In this document: piece after piece, positions 7,720-21,480 of the stretch
Layout of the letters: each line of letters starts with the position of its first letter
Numbering within the stretch: the stretch's first letter is position 1
Origin: Pseudomonas sp. PDM18
GTDB taxonomy: Bacteria; Pseudomonadota; Gammaproteobacteria; Pseudomonadales; Pseudomonadaceae
Length of the DNA: 64,000 bases
Direction of reading: 5' to 3'
Assembly: GCF_014852585.1 (NCBI RefSeq)
Contig: NZ_JACVBX010000007.1
Location: 124,001-188,000, forward strand
Made by a program: the position numbers and the translations under genes
Notes under the pieces: generated by a model
Database searches by the model: none
Told to the model about the DNA's origin: nothing
What the model saw: the letters and a program-made list of their open reading frames with translations, nothing else

Positions 7720-10102
7720 TCACGCCGGCTCGACCTGAGCCGGTGCCTTTTCGGCCTGGGCCAGCTTCAGCTTACGCATCTGCTCCACGCCCCAAAGCAC
7801 GCGCTCGGGGGTGGCCGGAGCGTCGATCTGCGGCTGGGCGCGGTAGTCGGCCAGGCTGGCCACGGCGTCCTTGATCGCGCAGAACACCGAGATGCCGAGC
7901 ATGAACGGCGGCTCGCCGACGGCCTTGGAGTGGAATACCGTCTGCTCCGGGTTCTTGCGGTTCTCCACCAGCTTCACCCGCAGATCGATGGGCATGTCGG
8001 CGATGGCTGGGATCTTGTAGCTTGCCGGGCCGTTGGTCATCAGCTTGCCCTTGGCGTTCCAGACCAGCTCTTCCATGGTCAGCCAGCCCATGCCCTGGAC
8101 GAATCCGCCTTCCACCTGGCCGATGTCGATGGCCGGGTTCAGCGAGGCGCCGACGTCGTGGAGGATGTCGCTGCGCAGCATCTTGTACTCGCCGGTGAGG
8201 GTGTCGACGATCACTTCCGAGCACGATACGCCGTAGGCGAAGTAGTAGAACGGCCGGCCGCGCGCCTGGCTGCGGTCGTAGAATATCTTCGGCGTGCGGT
8301 AGAAGCCGGTGGATGACAGCGATACCTGGCCGAAGTAGGCCTGCTGTACCAGCTCCTCGAAGGGCAGGATCTGGTCGCGCACGCGCACCTGGTTGTTGCG
8401 GAACTCGACGTCTTCCTCGGTCACCTTCCAGTGCTTGGCGGCGAATTCCACCAGGCGCTGCTTGAGAGTTTCGGCGGCGTTCTGCGCGGCCTTGCCGTTC
8501 AGGTCGGCGCCGGAGGAGGCAGCGGTCGGCGAGGTGTTGGGCACCTTGTCGGTGTTGGTCGCAGTGATCTGCACGCGGTCGATGTCGACCTGGAAGACCT
8601 CGGCCACCACCTGGGCGACCTTGGTGTTCAGGCCCTGGCCCATCTCGGTGCCGCCGTGGTTCAGGTGGATGCTGCCGTCGGTGTAGATGTGGATCAGCGC
8701 GCCAGCCTGGTTCAAGAAGGTGGCGGTGAAGCTGATGCCGAATTTCACCGGGGTCAGCGACAGGCCTTTCTTCAACACCGGGCTGCCTGCGTTGAATTCG
8801 CGGATTTCGGCGCGGCGCTTGGCATACTCGGCGCTGGCTTCCAGCTCCTCGGTCATTTCCTGCAGCAGGTTGTGCTCTACCTGCTGGTAGTAGTGAGTGA
8901 CGTTGCGCTCGTCCTTGCCGTAGTAGTTGCGCTTGCGCACTTCCAGCGGGTCTTTGCCGAGGTGGCGGGCGACCGCGTCCATGATTTCCTCGATGGCGAC
9001 CATGCCCTGCGGGCCGCCGAAACCGCGGTAGGCGGTGTTCGACGCGGTGTTGGTCTTGCAGCGGTGGCCGTTCACCGTGGCGTTGCCGAGGAAGTAGGCG
9101 TTGTCGGAGTGGAACATCGCGCGGTCGACGATGGAGCCGGAGAGGTCCGGCGAGTAGCCGCAGTTGCCGGCCAGCTCGATGTGGATGCCGTGCAGCAGGC
9201 CGTCGTCCTCGAAGCCCACGTCGTATTCGACGTAGAAGGGGTGGCGCTTGCCGGTCATCTGCATGTCTTCGACGCGCGGCAGGCGCATCTTCGCCGGGCG
9301 ACCGGTGAGGCGCGCGATCACCGCGCACAGGCACGCCGGTGCGGCAGCCTGGGTTTCCTTGCCACCGAAGCCGCCGCCCATGCGGCGCATGTCGATGACG
9401 ACCTTGTTGAAGGAGATGCCCAGCACTTCGGCGACCAGCTTCTGCACTTCGGTGGGGTTCTGCGTCGAGGTGTAGACGATCACGCCGCCGTCTTCGGTAG
9501 GCATCACCGAGGAAATCTGTGTCTCCAGGTAGAAGTGTTCCTGGCCGCCGATGTGCAGGGTGCCCTGAATGCGGTTCGGCGCGGTGGCGAGCTTGGCTTC
9601 GGAATCACCGATCTTGTGCTGGTGGCTGTCGAGCACGAAGTGCTTCTTGTGCAGCGCTTCGACCACGTCGAGCACCGGCTCCAGGTCTTCGTACTCGATG
9701 ATCGCGGCCATGGCGGCCTTGCGTGCGGTTTCCAGGCTGTCGGCGGCGACGGCGATGACCATCTGGCCGACGTACTCGACCTTGCCATCCGCCAGCAGCG
9801 GGTCACCGGCGACGACCGGGCCGATGTCCAGCTGGCCAGGCACGTCATCCTTGGTGATGGCGATGGCGACGCCGGGGAACTGGTAGCAGGGGCTGACGTC
9901 CAGCTTGGTGATGCGCGCATGGGCGCGGTCGCTCATGCGGGCATAGACGTGCAACTGGTTGGGGAACTCCAGGCGGTCGTCGATGTAGATCGCTTCGCCG
10001 CTGACGTGCTTGGGCGCGCTCTCGTGCTTGACGCTGCGGCCCACGCCGGTGGTGAGGTCGGCGCGGAACAGGGCAGTGAGTTCTTCCTGGCTCTTCTGGG
10101 GC

Positions 10103-10110
<8 letters not shown>
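7720..10110 (-). CDS. xdhB: Xanthine dehydrogenase, molybdopterin-binding large subunit
   Basis: Molybdenum-cofactor subunit (796 aa) that oxidises hypoxanthine to xanthine and then urate. After a short N-terminal region come the aldehyde oxidase/xanthine dehydrogenase a/b hammerhead domain (about 25-135) and the molybdopterin domains. The glycine-rich RMGGGFGGKETQA loop contacts the cofactor, and the substrate-pocket segments TNTASNTAYRGFGGPQGM and GGTEMGQGLNTKVAQ are clear. The catalytic Glu is expected in the C-terminal AVGEPPFMLG motif, which is intact. The start overlaps the xdhA stop by 8 bases, so the subunits are coupled. Length is normal for the bacterial two-gene enzyme. Confidence 0.96.
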
Positions 10111-11566
<1,456 letters not shown>

Positions 11567-11613
11567 GGCTTGCCTCCAGGCTGATTCTTGTTTTTGGTAG
11601 GGCACTGGAGGCG

Positions 11614-11642
11614 AATCTATGGAAAGCTGACTTTTGAGTCAA
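11614..11642 (-). promoter_or_regulatory. Predicted sigma70 promoter of xdhA
   Basis: On the minus strand, TTGACT (11642-11637) and TAGATT (11619-11614) are separated by exactly 17 bases. This places transcription start near 11607, some 40 bases before the TTG start. The palindrome TGACT-TTTG-AGTCA (11628-11641) overlaps the -35 and spacer, a natural place for an operator. Confidence 0.6.
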
Positions 11643-11730
11643 TAAAATTTCTGTCTCAATGGTCAGAAAGTTTTTCGGCGGGTGATGAATGGTGTGATGG
11701 GGGCAGATAGGCGGGCGCTCCTGCCGCTCC

Positions 11731-11805
11731 GTAGGGCGCATAACGCGCCAGCGTTCTCCGCCGCGGGGCAACGGCGGATAACCCGTCCCGGGTTATGCGC
11801 CTTAC
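11731..11805. repeat. Dispersed repeat, GTAGGGCGCATAA family
   Basis: Begins GTAGGGCGCATAACGCG and ends with the inverted GGGTTATGCGCCTTAC, with CAACGGCGGATAACCCG inside. A second, diverged member lies at 53305-53373. It resembles short nonautonomous intergenic repeats common in Pseudomonas. Confidence 0.65.
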
Positions 11806-11865
11806 ATCCTGCGCTCCACGCCATCCTGCGTAGAGCGGCGGATTCAAGAAGGCAGAAAGAAAAAA

Positions 11866-11894
11866 GGCGGCAAGCCGGGGTAGGGCTTGCCGCC
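11866..11894 (-). terminator. Terminator of alkB2
   Basis: Perfect 11-bp stem GGCGGCAAGCC / GGCTTGCCGCC with a 7-base loop, followed on the minus strand by TTTTTTCTTTC. It sits 20 bases beyond the alkB2 stop. Confidence 0.88.
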
Positions 11895-11913
11895 AAGGCG
11901 TGGAACTCGTCGA

Positions 11914-13050
11914 TCAGGCCTGCTGGGTAGCGCTCAGCTGGTATTCCTCGCCGGCGTAATAGGCGCGCACGCGGCGGTCCATCACCGCCCGCCAGAGCGG
12001 TGGGAACAGCGCGAGGACGATCATCCCGGCGTAACCGTTGGGCAACTGCGGGCTCTCGTCGAAGTGCCGCAGCACCTGGTAGCGGCGCTTGGCGTTGGCG
12101 TGGTGGTCGGAATGGCGCTGCAGGTGGAAGAGGAACAGGTTGGTCAGCAGGAAGTTGCTGTTCCAGGAGTGCTCATGGGTGGTTCGCTCGTAGCGCCCGG
12201 TGTCCAGGCGGCGGCGGTGCAGGCCGTAGTGCTCGACGTAGTTGACGATCTCCAGCAGTGTGAAGGCCATCACCGACTGGCCGATGAAGTACACCGCGCC
12301 GATCCAGCCAAAGGCGACGCTGAAGCCGACCAGGAACAGCGCGCTGATCACGTACCACCAGATCAGTTCGTTGCGCCAGTGCAGCGCCGGCAGGCCCTTG
12401 CGCTTGAGACGTTCGGTCTCCAGCCGCCAGGCATTGAGGAAGTTGTGCTTGTAGGCGTGGGGCAGGAAGGCGTACAGGCTCTGGCCGTAGCGCGAGGACG
12501 AGGCGTCTTCCGGTGTGGAGACATGCACGTGGTGGCCGCGCACGTGCTCCACCTTGAAGCCCGCGTAGCAAACCGCCGCCAGCAGCAGGCCTCCGGCGTT
12601 CTGCTCAAGTTCCGGGTCCTTGTGGATCAGTTCGTGGGAGACGGTGATGCCGATGGCGCCCATGACCGTGCCGACCGACAGAATCCAGCCGAGCTGACCG
12701 ACCCAGTTCCAGGCGTCATACGTGGCCAGCACCCAGCCGCCGTAGACCAGCATGCCCAGCAGCAGCGGCACGGTCAGCAGGCTGAGGAAGCGGTAGTAAC
12801 CCTCGCGCTCCATGGGCGGGACTTCTTCGACCTCGTCGGGGTTGGCCGGGTCGCGGCCGACCACGAAGTCCAGCAATGGGATCACCCCGAATACCACGGT
12901 GATAACCAGCCAGGGCCAGGCGTTGGGGTATTGACTGCCATAGGACCACCAGTAGCTGACGGGAATACCGAATACGGGAACCAGCCAGATCCAGTAGCCG
13001 GCTTTTTTAAGACGCAACATCCAGGCAGGGGAAAGAAACAAGGCGAACAT
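11914..13050 (-). CDS. alkB2: Alkane 1-monooxygenase AlkB2
   Basis: Integral-membrane di-iron hydroxylase that converts medium- to long-chain n-alkanes to 1-alkanols, using electrons from rubredoxin. All histidine boxes of the family are present: HELIHK (His139, His143), EHVRGHHVH (about 169-176) and LQRHSDHH near residue 320, plus NYVEHYGLHR. Several transmembrane helices alternate with these boxes. The 378-aa length and the location between xdhA and a GntR gene next to smc match alkB2 of P. aeruginosa rather than alkB1. No rubredoxin or rubredoxin reductase gene is nearby, so the partners are elsewhere. Divergent from gntR; a 19-bp palindrome 28 bases upstream of its ATG is a likely operator. 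Confidence 0.95.
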   Translation of the reverse strand: MFALFLSPAWMLRLKKAGYWIWLVPVFGIPVSYWWSYGSQYPNAWPWLVITVVFGVIPLLDFVVGRDPANPDEVEEVPPMEREGYYRFLSLLTVPLLLGMLVYGGWVLATYDAWNWVGQLGWILSVGTVMGAIGITVSHELIHKDPELEQNAGGLLLAAVCYAGFKVEHVRGHHVHVSTPEDASSSRYGQSLYAFLPHAYKHNFLNAWRLETERLKRKGLPALHWRNELIWWYVISALFLVGFSVAFGWIGAVYFIGQSVMAFTLLEIVNYVEHYGLHRRRLDTGRYERTTHEHSWNSNFLLTNLFLFHLQRHSDHHANAKRRYQVLRHFDESPQLPNGYAGMIVLALFPPLWRAVMDRRVRAYYAGEEYQLSATQQA

Positions 13051-13077
13051 GGACGACTCCCGATACGTCTTTTATGT

Positions 13078-13096
13078 AGGATTGTCAGACAATCCT
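13078..13096. promoter_or_regulatory. 19-bp perfect palindrome, predicted GntR operator for alkB2
   Basis: AGGATTGTCAGACAATCCT is a perfect palindrome around a central A. Its core TTGTCAGACAA fits the TNGTNNNACNA consensus known for FadR-subfamily GntR proteins, the class encoded by the divergent gene. It lies just upstream of the alkB2 start, where a bound regulator could block transcription. Confidence 0.7.
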
Positions 13097-13164
13097 GCGC
13101 CTGATCCATCGGAAGCACGCACCAACCTTTGTTCTGTCGTCCCCCTTGGGCGGGGGATGGCGCG

Positions 13165-13181
13165 GTAACACCCTGTGTTAC
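13165..13181. promoter_or_regulatory. 17-bp perfect palindrome upstream of gntR
   Basis: GTAACAC-CCT-GTGTTAC, 53 bases before the gntR start. It differs in sequence from the palindrome at 13078, so it may bind another factor or be an autoregulatory element. Function unknown. Confidence 0.5.
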
Positions 13182-13233
13182 ACTTCGCGTCCGCAATACC
13201 CCCTCGAAAGCGCCCCGATTCTTAAGGACAACC

Positions 13234-13893
13234 ATGACGTTCAAGGCCCCGGACAGCCTGGCTGAGCAGATCGCGCATCACCTTGCCGAACGCATCATCC
13301 GGGGCGAACTCAAGGAACGCGAGCGTATCCAGGAGCAGAAGGTCACTCAGACCCTCAATGTCAGCCGCGGCTCGGTCCGCGAAGCGCTGCTGATCCTCGA
13401 GCGCCGCCATCTGGTCGTCATCCTGCCGCGGCGCGGTGCGCAGGTTTCCGAACTGTCCGCCGCGCACGTCGAAAGCCTCTATTCGCTGGTGATGGAGCTC
13501 TACATCATGCTCGCCAGCAGCGTGGCGCGGACTTGGCGCGAAGAAGCCGACCTGGCGCCGTTCATGGCGATCCAGCAGCGCCTGCTGGACGAACTCGAGC
13601 GCGGAGACATCAACGCCTTCGTCGAATCCAGCTTCGACATCATGCGCGCCGCCTTCCCGTTCGCCGCCAACCCCTACCTGCAGGAAACCGTGGAAAATCT
13701 CCTGCCGGCCATCAGTCGCACCTATCATCTGGCCCTGGAACGCCGCAAAGGCGAGATGAGTCAGTTCATTGGCAGCTTCGAAAACCTGCTGCGCGCGGTG
13801 GTGGGCCGCGACGAGGCGGGCATCCGCGAGGTCCTGCTCGACTACGGTAGGCACAACAGCCAACTGGTCCTGGCCGCACTGGCTGAACGATAA
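13234..13893 (+). CDS. GntR-family regulator with FCD domain
   Basis: A 219-aa regulator. The N-terminal winged helix (about 5-70) contains LNVSRGSVREALLILERRHLV, the GntR recognition region. The C-terminal all-helical FCD domain (about 80-215) carries the usual metal/ligand-binding acid and histidine positions only in part (FDIMRAAFPFA in place of the common FHxxL). ATG at 13234 follows AAGGA; the longer frame upstream runs through the palindrome and promoter region. It is divergent from alkB2 and is likely its local repressor, sensing a fatty acid or alkane metabolite; this is inference from position and operator. The smc gene starts 36 bases downstream. Confidence 0.88.
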   Translation: MTFKAPDSLAEQIAHHLAERIIRGELKERERIQEQKVTQTLNVSRGSVREALLILERRHLVVILPRRGAQVSELSAAHVESLYSLVMELYIMLASSVARTWREEADLAPFMAIQQRLLDELERGDINAFVESSFDIMRAAFPFAANPYLQETVENLLPAISRTYHLALERRKGEMSQFIGSFENLLRAVVGRDEAGIREVLLDYGRHNSQLVLAALAER

Positions 13894-13929
13894 GCTCTCA
13901 ATAAGAGACGGAAAGGGGGAAGAGGGCGC

Positions 13930-16900
13930 ATGCGGCTCAAGTGCATCAAGCTGGCGGGCTTCAAGTCCTTCGTCGACCCGACGACGGTCAATTTCCCGAG
14001 CAATATGGCGGCCGTGGTCGGCCCCAACGGCTGCGGCAAGTCCAACATCATCGACGCCGTTCGCTGGGTGATGGGCGAGAGTTCGGCGAAGAACCTCCGC
14101 GGCGAGTCGATGACCGACGTCATCTTCAACGGCTCCAACACGCGCAAGCCGGTGACCCAGGCGTCGATCGAACTGGTGTTCGACAACTCCGACCAGACCC
14201 TGCTGGGCGAATACGCCAGCTACGCCGAGATTTCCATCCGCCGCCGCGTGACCCGCGACGGCCAGAACACCTATTTCCTCAACGGCACCAAGTGCCGGCG
14301 CCGCGACATCACCGACATCTTCCTCGGCACCGGCCTGGGCCCGCGCAGCTACTCGATCATCGAACAAGGCATGATCTCCAAGCTGATCGAGGCCAAGCCC
14401 GAGGATCTGCGCAACTTCATCGAGGAAGCCGCCGGCATCTCCAAGTACAAGGAGCGCCGCCGCGAGACCGAGAACCGCATCCGCCGTACCCAGGAAAACC
14501 TCGCGCGCCTCACCGACCTGCGCGAAGAGCTCGAGCGACAGCTCGAACGCCTGCACCGCCAGGCCCAGTCGGCGGAGAAGTACCAGGAATTCAAGGCCGA
14601 GGAACGCACCCTCAAGGCCCAACTTGGCGCCCTGCGCTGGCGCGACCTGAACGAGCAGGTCGGGCAGAAGGAAAAGGTCATCGGCGACCAGGAAGTGGCC
14701 TTCGAGGCGCTGGTGGCCGAGCAGCGCAGCGCCGACGCCAGCATCGAGCGCCTGCGTGACGGCCACCACGAGCTGTCGGAAACCTTCAATCAGGTGCAGG
14801 GCCGCTTCTATTCCGTGGGCGGCGACATCGCCCGCGTCGAGCAGAGCATCCAGCACGGCCAGCAGCGCCTGCGCCAGTTGCAGGACGATCTGCGCGAGGC
14901 AGAAAAGACCCGCCAGGAAACCGAATCCCACCTGGGTCACGACCGTACCCTGCTCGCCACTCTGGGCGAGGAACTGGAGCGCCTGGCCCCGGAGCAGGAA
15001 ATCAGCGCCGCCGCCGCCGAAGAGGCCAGTGTCGGCCTGGAAGACGCCGAGCAGCGCATGCACGACTGGCAGCAGCGCTGGGACGCTTTCAACCAGCAAA
15101 GCGCCGAACCGCGCCGTGAGGCGGAAGTGCAGCAGTCGCGCATTCAGCACCTGGAACAGAGCCTGGAGCGCCAGGGCGAGCGCCAGCGCCGCCTGAACGA
15201 CGAGCGCACGCAACTGGCCGCCGACCCGGAAGACGCCGCGATCCTCGAACTGGGCGAGCAGGTCGCCGCCATTGAATTGTTGCTGGAAGAGTCGCAGATC
15301 GAGGAACAGGAACTGGCCGAGCGCCTGGAGCGCGTACGCCAGTCCCTGCAGGAAAGCACCGCCGCGCAACACCAGGCGCAAGGCGAGCTGCAACGTCTGA
15401 ACGGCCGCATCGCCTCGCTGGAGGCTCTGCAGCAGGCAGCGCTCGATCCGGGCGACGGCACCGCGCAATGGTTGCGCCAGCAAGGGCTGGAGCAGCGCCC
15501 GCGTCTCGCTGAAGGCCTGCGCGTAGAGGCAGGTTGGGAGCTGGCGGTGGAAACCGTGCTCGGCGCCGACCTGCACGGCGTGCTGCTGGATGACGTGAAG
15601 GGGCTGCCGTTCGACGCGCTGGAGAAAGGCGAGCTGCGCCTTCTCGATCTGGCCGCTGGTGCCGTTTCCCGTCCCGGCAGCCTGCTGGACAAGGTCGAGA
15701 CCAACGTCGACCTGAGCTACTGGCTGGGCCGCGTACGCCCGGTGGAAACCCTGGAACTGGCGTTGGTCCAGCGTGCCTCGCTGGGTGACGGAGAAAGCCT
15801 GATCAGCCGCGACGGCTACTGGGTTGGCCGCAACTTCCTGCGCGTGCGCCGGGGCGAATCCGCCGACGGCGGCGTGCTGGCGCGCGGCCAGGAACTGGAG
15901 CGCCTGTACGGCGAGCGCGAGATGCTGGAGCAGCGCCTTGCCGAGATCGATGAACAACTGGTGCGCCTGCGCGATGAGCAGCGCCAGGCCGAGGAAGGTC
16001 GCGACCAGGTGCGTCGCCGCCTGCAGGACGAAGGCCGCCGCCAGGGCGAGCTAAAGGCGCAGCTGTCCGCGCAGCAGGCCAAGGTCGAGCAGCTGACCCT
16101 GCGCCGTCGCCGTCTGGACGAAGAGCTGGCCGAGCTGGCCGAGCAGCACGCTATGGAGCAGGAACAACTGGGCGAGGCCCGCCTGAGCCTGCAGGAAGCG
16201 CTGGACGCCATGGCCGTGGACACCGAGCGCCGCGAATCGCTGCTTGCCGAGCGCGACGGCATGCGCGAGAAGCTCGACCGCATCCGCCAGGAGTCCCGCC
16301 AGCACAAGGATCACGCCCATCAATTGGCTGTGCGCGTGGGCTCCCTGCGCGCCCAGCACGAATCCACCCGCCAGGCGCTGGAGCGACTGGACGGCCAGGC
16401 CGTGCGCCTGGTCGAGCGTTGCGAGCAGCTTAATCTCAATCTGGAGGAGGGCGCCGCGCCGCTGGAAGAGCTGCGCATGCGCCTGGAAGAGCTGCTCGAC
16501 CGGCGCATGGCGGTGGAAGACGAACTCAAGCACGCGCGCTTGGCGCTGGAAGACGCCGACCGCCAGCTGCGTGACGCCGAGAAGCGCCGCACCCAGGCCG
16601 AGCAGCAGTCGCAACTGCTGCGCGGCCAGCTGGAGCAGCAGCGCATGGAGTGGCAGGCCCTGAACGTGCGGCGCAAGTCGCTGCAGGAACAGCTCCACGA
16701 GGATGGCTACGACCTGCACGGCGTGTTGGCCACCTTGCCCCACGACGCCGCCGAGAAGGTCTGGGAAACCCGCCTGGAAGAACTGGCCGCGCGCATCGGT
16801 CGCCTAGGCCCGATCAACCTTGCGGCGATCGAGGAATACCAGCAGCAATCCGAGCGCAAACGCTATCTGGACGACCAGAACGACGACCTGGTGGAAGCGC

Positions 16901-17418
16901 TGGATACCCTGGAAAACGTCATCCGCAAGATCGACAAGGAAACTCGCAATCGCTTCAAGGAAACCTTTGACCAGATCAATGCTGGCCTTCAGGCATTGTT
17001 CCCCAAGGTTTTCGGCGGTGGTCATGCCTATCTGGAACTTACCGGCGAGGATCTACTCGATACCGGGGTGGCGATCATGGCGCGGCCGCCGGGCAAGAAG
17101 AACAGCACCATCCATCTTCTGTCCGGTGGCGAAAAGGCCCTGACCGCTCTGGCGCTGGTGTTTGCGATCTTCCAGCTGAACCCGGCACCGTTCTGCATGC
17201 TCGACGAAGTCGATGCGCCGCTGGACGATGCCAACGTCGGCCGTTATGCGCGGCTGGTGAAGGAGATGTCGGAGAAAGTGCAGTTCATCTATATCACCCA
17301 CAACAAGATCGCCATGGAGATGGCCGATCAGTTGATGGGCGTGACCATGCATGAACCGGGTTGTTCGCGTCTGGTGGCAGTGGATGTGGAAGAGGCTGTT
17401 GCGCTCGCCGAAGCGTGA
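13930..17418 (+). CDS. smc: Chromosome partition protein SMC
   Basis: Condensin-type ATPase, 1162 aa, that organises and helps segregate the chromosome with ScpA and ScpB. The N-terminal Walker A is GPNGCGKSNIIDAV (about residues 32-45). Two long coiled coils (about 170-480 and 650-1000, very rich in Glu, Gln, Arg and Leu) flank a hinge around 490-630. The C-terminal head has the signature LLSGGEKALTALAL and Walker B FCMLDEVDAPLDD. GC-rich codon use matches its neighbours. Followed by 299 bp of apparently non-coding sequence before zipA. The scp genes are not in this window. Confidence 0.97.
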   Translation: MRLKCIKLAGFKSFVDPTTVNFPSNMAAVVGPNGCGKSNIIDAVRWVMGESSAKNLRGESMTDVIFNGSNTRKPVTQASIELVFDNSDQTLLGEYASYAEISIRRRVTRDGQNTYFLNGTKCRRRDITDIFLGTGLGPRSYSIIEQGMISKLIEAKPEDLRNFIEEAAGISKYKERRRETENRIRRTQENLARLTDLREELERQLERLHRQAQSAEKYQEFKAEERTLKAQLGALRWRDLNEQVGQKEKVIGDQEVAFEALVAEQRSADASIERLRDGHHELSETFNQVQGRFYSVGGDIARVEQSIQHGQQRLRQLQDDLREAEKTRQETESHLGHDRTLLATLGEELERLAPEQEISAAAAEEASVGLEDAEQRMHDWQQRWDAFNQQSAEPRREAEVQQSRIQHLEQSLERQGERQRRLNDERTQLAADPEDAAILELGEQVAAIELLLEESQIEEQELAERLERVRQSLQESTAAQHQAQGELQRLNGRIASLEALQQAALDPGDGTAQWLRQQGLEQRPRLAEGLRVEAGWELAVETVLGADLHGVLLDDVKGLPFDALEKGELRLLDLAAGAVSRPGSLLDKVETNVDLSYWLGRVRPVETLELALVQRASLGDGESLISRDGYWVGRNFLRVRRGESADGGVLARGQELERLYGEREMLEQRLAEIDEQLVRLRDEQRQAEEGRDQVRRRLQDEGRRQGELKAQLSAQQAKVEQLTLRRRRLDEELAELAEQHAMEQEQLGEARLSLQEALDAMAVDTERRESLLAERDGMREKLDRIRQESRQHKDHAHQLAVRVGSLRAQHESTRQALERLDGQAVRLVERCEQLNLNLEEGAAPLEELRMRLEELLDRRMAVEDELKHARLALEDADRQLRDAEKRRTQAEQQSQLLRGQLEQQRMEWQALNVRRKSLQEQLHEDGYDLHGVLATLPHDAAEKVWETRLEELAARIGRLGPINLAAIEEYQQQSERKRYLDDQNDDLVEALDTLENVIRKIDKETRNRFKETFDQINAGLQALFPKVFGGGHAYLELTGEDLLDTGVAIMARPPGKKNSTIHLLSGGEKALTALALVFAIFQLNPAPFCMLDEVDAPLDDANVGRYARLVKEMSEKVQFIYITHNKIAMEMADQLMGVTMHEPGCSRLVAVDVEEAVALAEA

Positions 17419-17717
17419 TCGTCCAGGCGAACTTGAGCTATGCTGGCAAGATGCTTTGTTTCCAGCCTAACGCATTGATTTGATTGGGGTAGGGTTCACT
17501 TCGGGTGCGCAACTGGCGACCGCTATGAAAAGTTGCAAAGAGTGCGGCGGAGTGTCGCCTCAGACAGTGTAAAGTTATGTGAGAGCGTGTTAGCTTAACC
17601 CCCACTTTTGTATCGCGTGGAAAACATCAGTCAGAACATGAAGTTGGCTCCACGTTTTCAAGGGATAGGATGTCCTTTTTTTCATCATCATTTTTTGTTC
17701 AGGGGCTACGGGATTAG

Positions 17718-18608
17718 ATGGATATCGGTCTGCGCGAATGGCTGATCGTCATTGGGCTTATCGTCATCGCCGGCATTCTGTTCGACGGTTGGCGTCGCAT
17801 GCGGGGTGGCAAGGGCAAGTTGCGTTTCAAGCTGGATCGCCAGTTTGCCAACCAACCCGATGACGGGGACGAAACCAACCCGGAACTGCTCGGGCCTTCC
17901 CGTGTAGTCGAACACCTTGAGCCGGGGCTGGACGAGGAAGACCTGCCTAAGGTCAGCGCCAAAGAGTCGCGCGGCAAGCGCCGCGGCGAGCCGCGCCAGG
18001 GCGACCTGAACCTGGACGACCCGGCGCCGAACCTGCTCGGCCCGCTGGACGAAGAGGATTTCCCCAATCCGCTGGACGAAGTGCCGGCAGAGAAGGACAA
18101 GCCGAAGAAAGACCGCAAGAAGGACAGGGAGCGCACAGCTCCTGCAGCTGCTGCTCCGTCGGCGCCGCAGGCGCCGGTCGACGAAGTGCTGATCATCAAC
18201 GTGATCAGCCGCGACGAGAACGGCTTCAAGGGCCCGGCGCTGCTGCAGAACATCCTCGAAAGCGGCCTGCGCTACGGCGAGATGGACATCTTCCACCGTC
18301 ACGAGAGCATGGCCGGCAACGGTGAAGTGCTGTTCTCCATGGCCAACGCGGTCAAGCCGGGCACCTTCGATCTGGACAACATCGACCAGTTCAGCACCCG
18401 CGCGGTGAGCTTCTTCCTTGGCTTGCCGGGCCCGCGACATCCCAAGCAGGCGTTCGATGTGATGATTGCCGCCGCCCGCAAGCTGGCTCAGGAGCTCAAT
18501 GGCGAGCTGAAGGACGAGCAGCGCAGCGTGATGACCGCGCAGACCATCGAGCACTACCGTCAGCGCATCATCGACTTCGAGCGACGCGCGCTGACCCAGA
18601 AGCGCTAA
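17718..18608 (+). CDS. zipA: Cell division protein ZipA
   Basis: Inner-membrane anchor that tethers FtsZ to the membrane at the division site. The 296-aa protein has an N-terminal transmembrane helix ([18 protein letters not shown], residues 4-21), a charged and proline-rich flexible linker (about 35-155) and a C-terminal FtsZ-binding domain starting near [17 protein letters not shown]. The topology is the usual N-out type. It lies between smc and ligA, as in P. aeruginosa, and is followed by an intrinsic terminator. Confidence 0.95.
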   Translation: MDIGLREWLIVIGLIVIAGILFDGWRRMRGGKGKLRFKLDRQFANQPDDGDETNPELLGPSRVVEHLEPGLDEEDLPKVSAKESRGKRRGEPRQGDLNLDDPAPNLLGPLDEEDFPNPLDEVPAEKDKPKKDRKKDRERTAPAAAAPSAPQAPVDEVLIINVISRDENGFKGPALLQNILESGLRYGEMDIFHRHESMAGNGEVLFSMANAVKPGTFDLDNIDQFSTRAVSFFLGLPGPRHPKQAFDVMIAAARKLAQELNGELKDEQRSVMTAQTIEHYRQRIIDFERRALTQKR

Positions 18609-18630
18609 GCTTTCCGCACGCTGCACAAAA

Positions 18631-18653
18631 AGCCCCAAGCGACCCTTGGGGCT
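18631..18653 (+). terminator. Terminator after zipA
   Basis: Perfect hairpin AGCCCCAAG / CTTGGGGCT with a 5-base loop, preceded by A's and followed by a short TTCGCATTT tail. It lies between zipA and ligA. Confidence 0.8.
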
Positions 18654-18665
18654 TCGCATTTCTAG

Positions 18666-21083
<2,418 letters not shown>

Positions 21084-21136
21084 CACGCCTTTCTTCCGAT
21101 CAAAGAATCAAGATAAACGCATCAAGGAGACAATCC

Positions 21137-21415
21137 ATGCCCATGACCAAGGACCAACTGGTTCGCGATATCGCCGAATCCCTCGACCTGACCCAGGCTG
21201 CCGTGCGCGGCGTGTTCGAGCAGCTGGCGCAGATCGCCCAGGACGCCCTGGAAAACGACGGTGAGCTGACCCTGCCGGGTATCGGCAAGCTTAAGGTCAG
21301 CGAACGCGCTGCCCGCACCGGTCGCAATCCGCAGACTGGCAAGACCATCGAGATCGCCGCGAAGAAGGTGGTACGCCTGGTGCCCGCAAAGGCCCTGGTC
21401 GACAGCCTGAACTGA
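21137..21415 (+). CDS. HU-family DNA-binding protein
   Basis: A 92-aa histone-like protein. It has the HU/IHF pattern of an N-terminal helical part (MTKDQLVRDIAESLDLTQAAVRGVFEQL), then LPGIGKLKVSERAARTGRNPQTGKTIEIAAKK, where the arm residues RNPQTG are conserved, and a C-terminal VVRLVPAKALVDSL. It is not one of the main HupA, HupB or IHF subunits by sequence and is probably a minor nucleoid protein. The start follows AAGGAG. It lies 53 bases after ligA and may be co-transcribed with it. Confidence 0.88.
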   Translation: MPMTKDQLVRDIAESLDLTQAAVRGVFEQLAQIAQDALENDGELTLPGIGKLKVSERAARTGRNPQTGKTIEIAAKKVVRLVPAKALVDSLN

Positions 21416-21480
21416 TCGGCCGGCCCGCTCCGGCCTCTACATTGCGGCGCAGGGCGGGCCAACGATTGACGGAGAGCGAG

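Larger units (their letters stand above)
11567..11913. other. xdhA-alkB2 intergenic region
   Basis: No gene is visible. It contains the xdhA promoter, an upstream imperfect inverted repeat TTTCTG...CAGAAA (11648-11669), a dispersed repeat of the GTAGGGCGCAT family (11731-11805) and the alkB2 terminator (11866-11894). Confidence 0.6.

Noticed and set aside
11605-11605. GTG as the xdhA start
   Set aside because: It coincides with the predicted transcription start, lacks a ribosome site, and adds residues not expected in the family.
13222-15957. A 911-codon open frame on the minus strand across gntR and smc
   Set aside because: Fully antisense to two well-supported genes, with low-complexity composition and no motifs.
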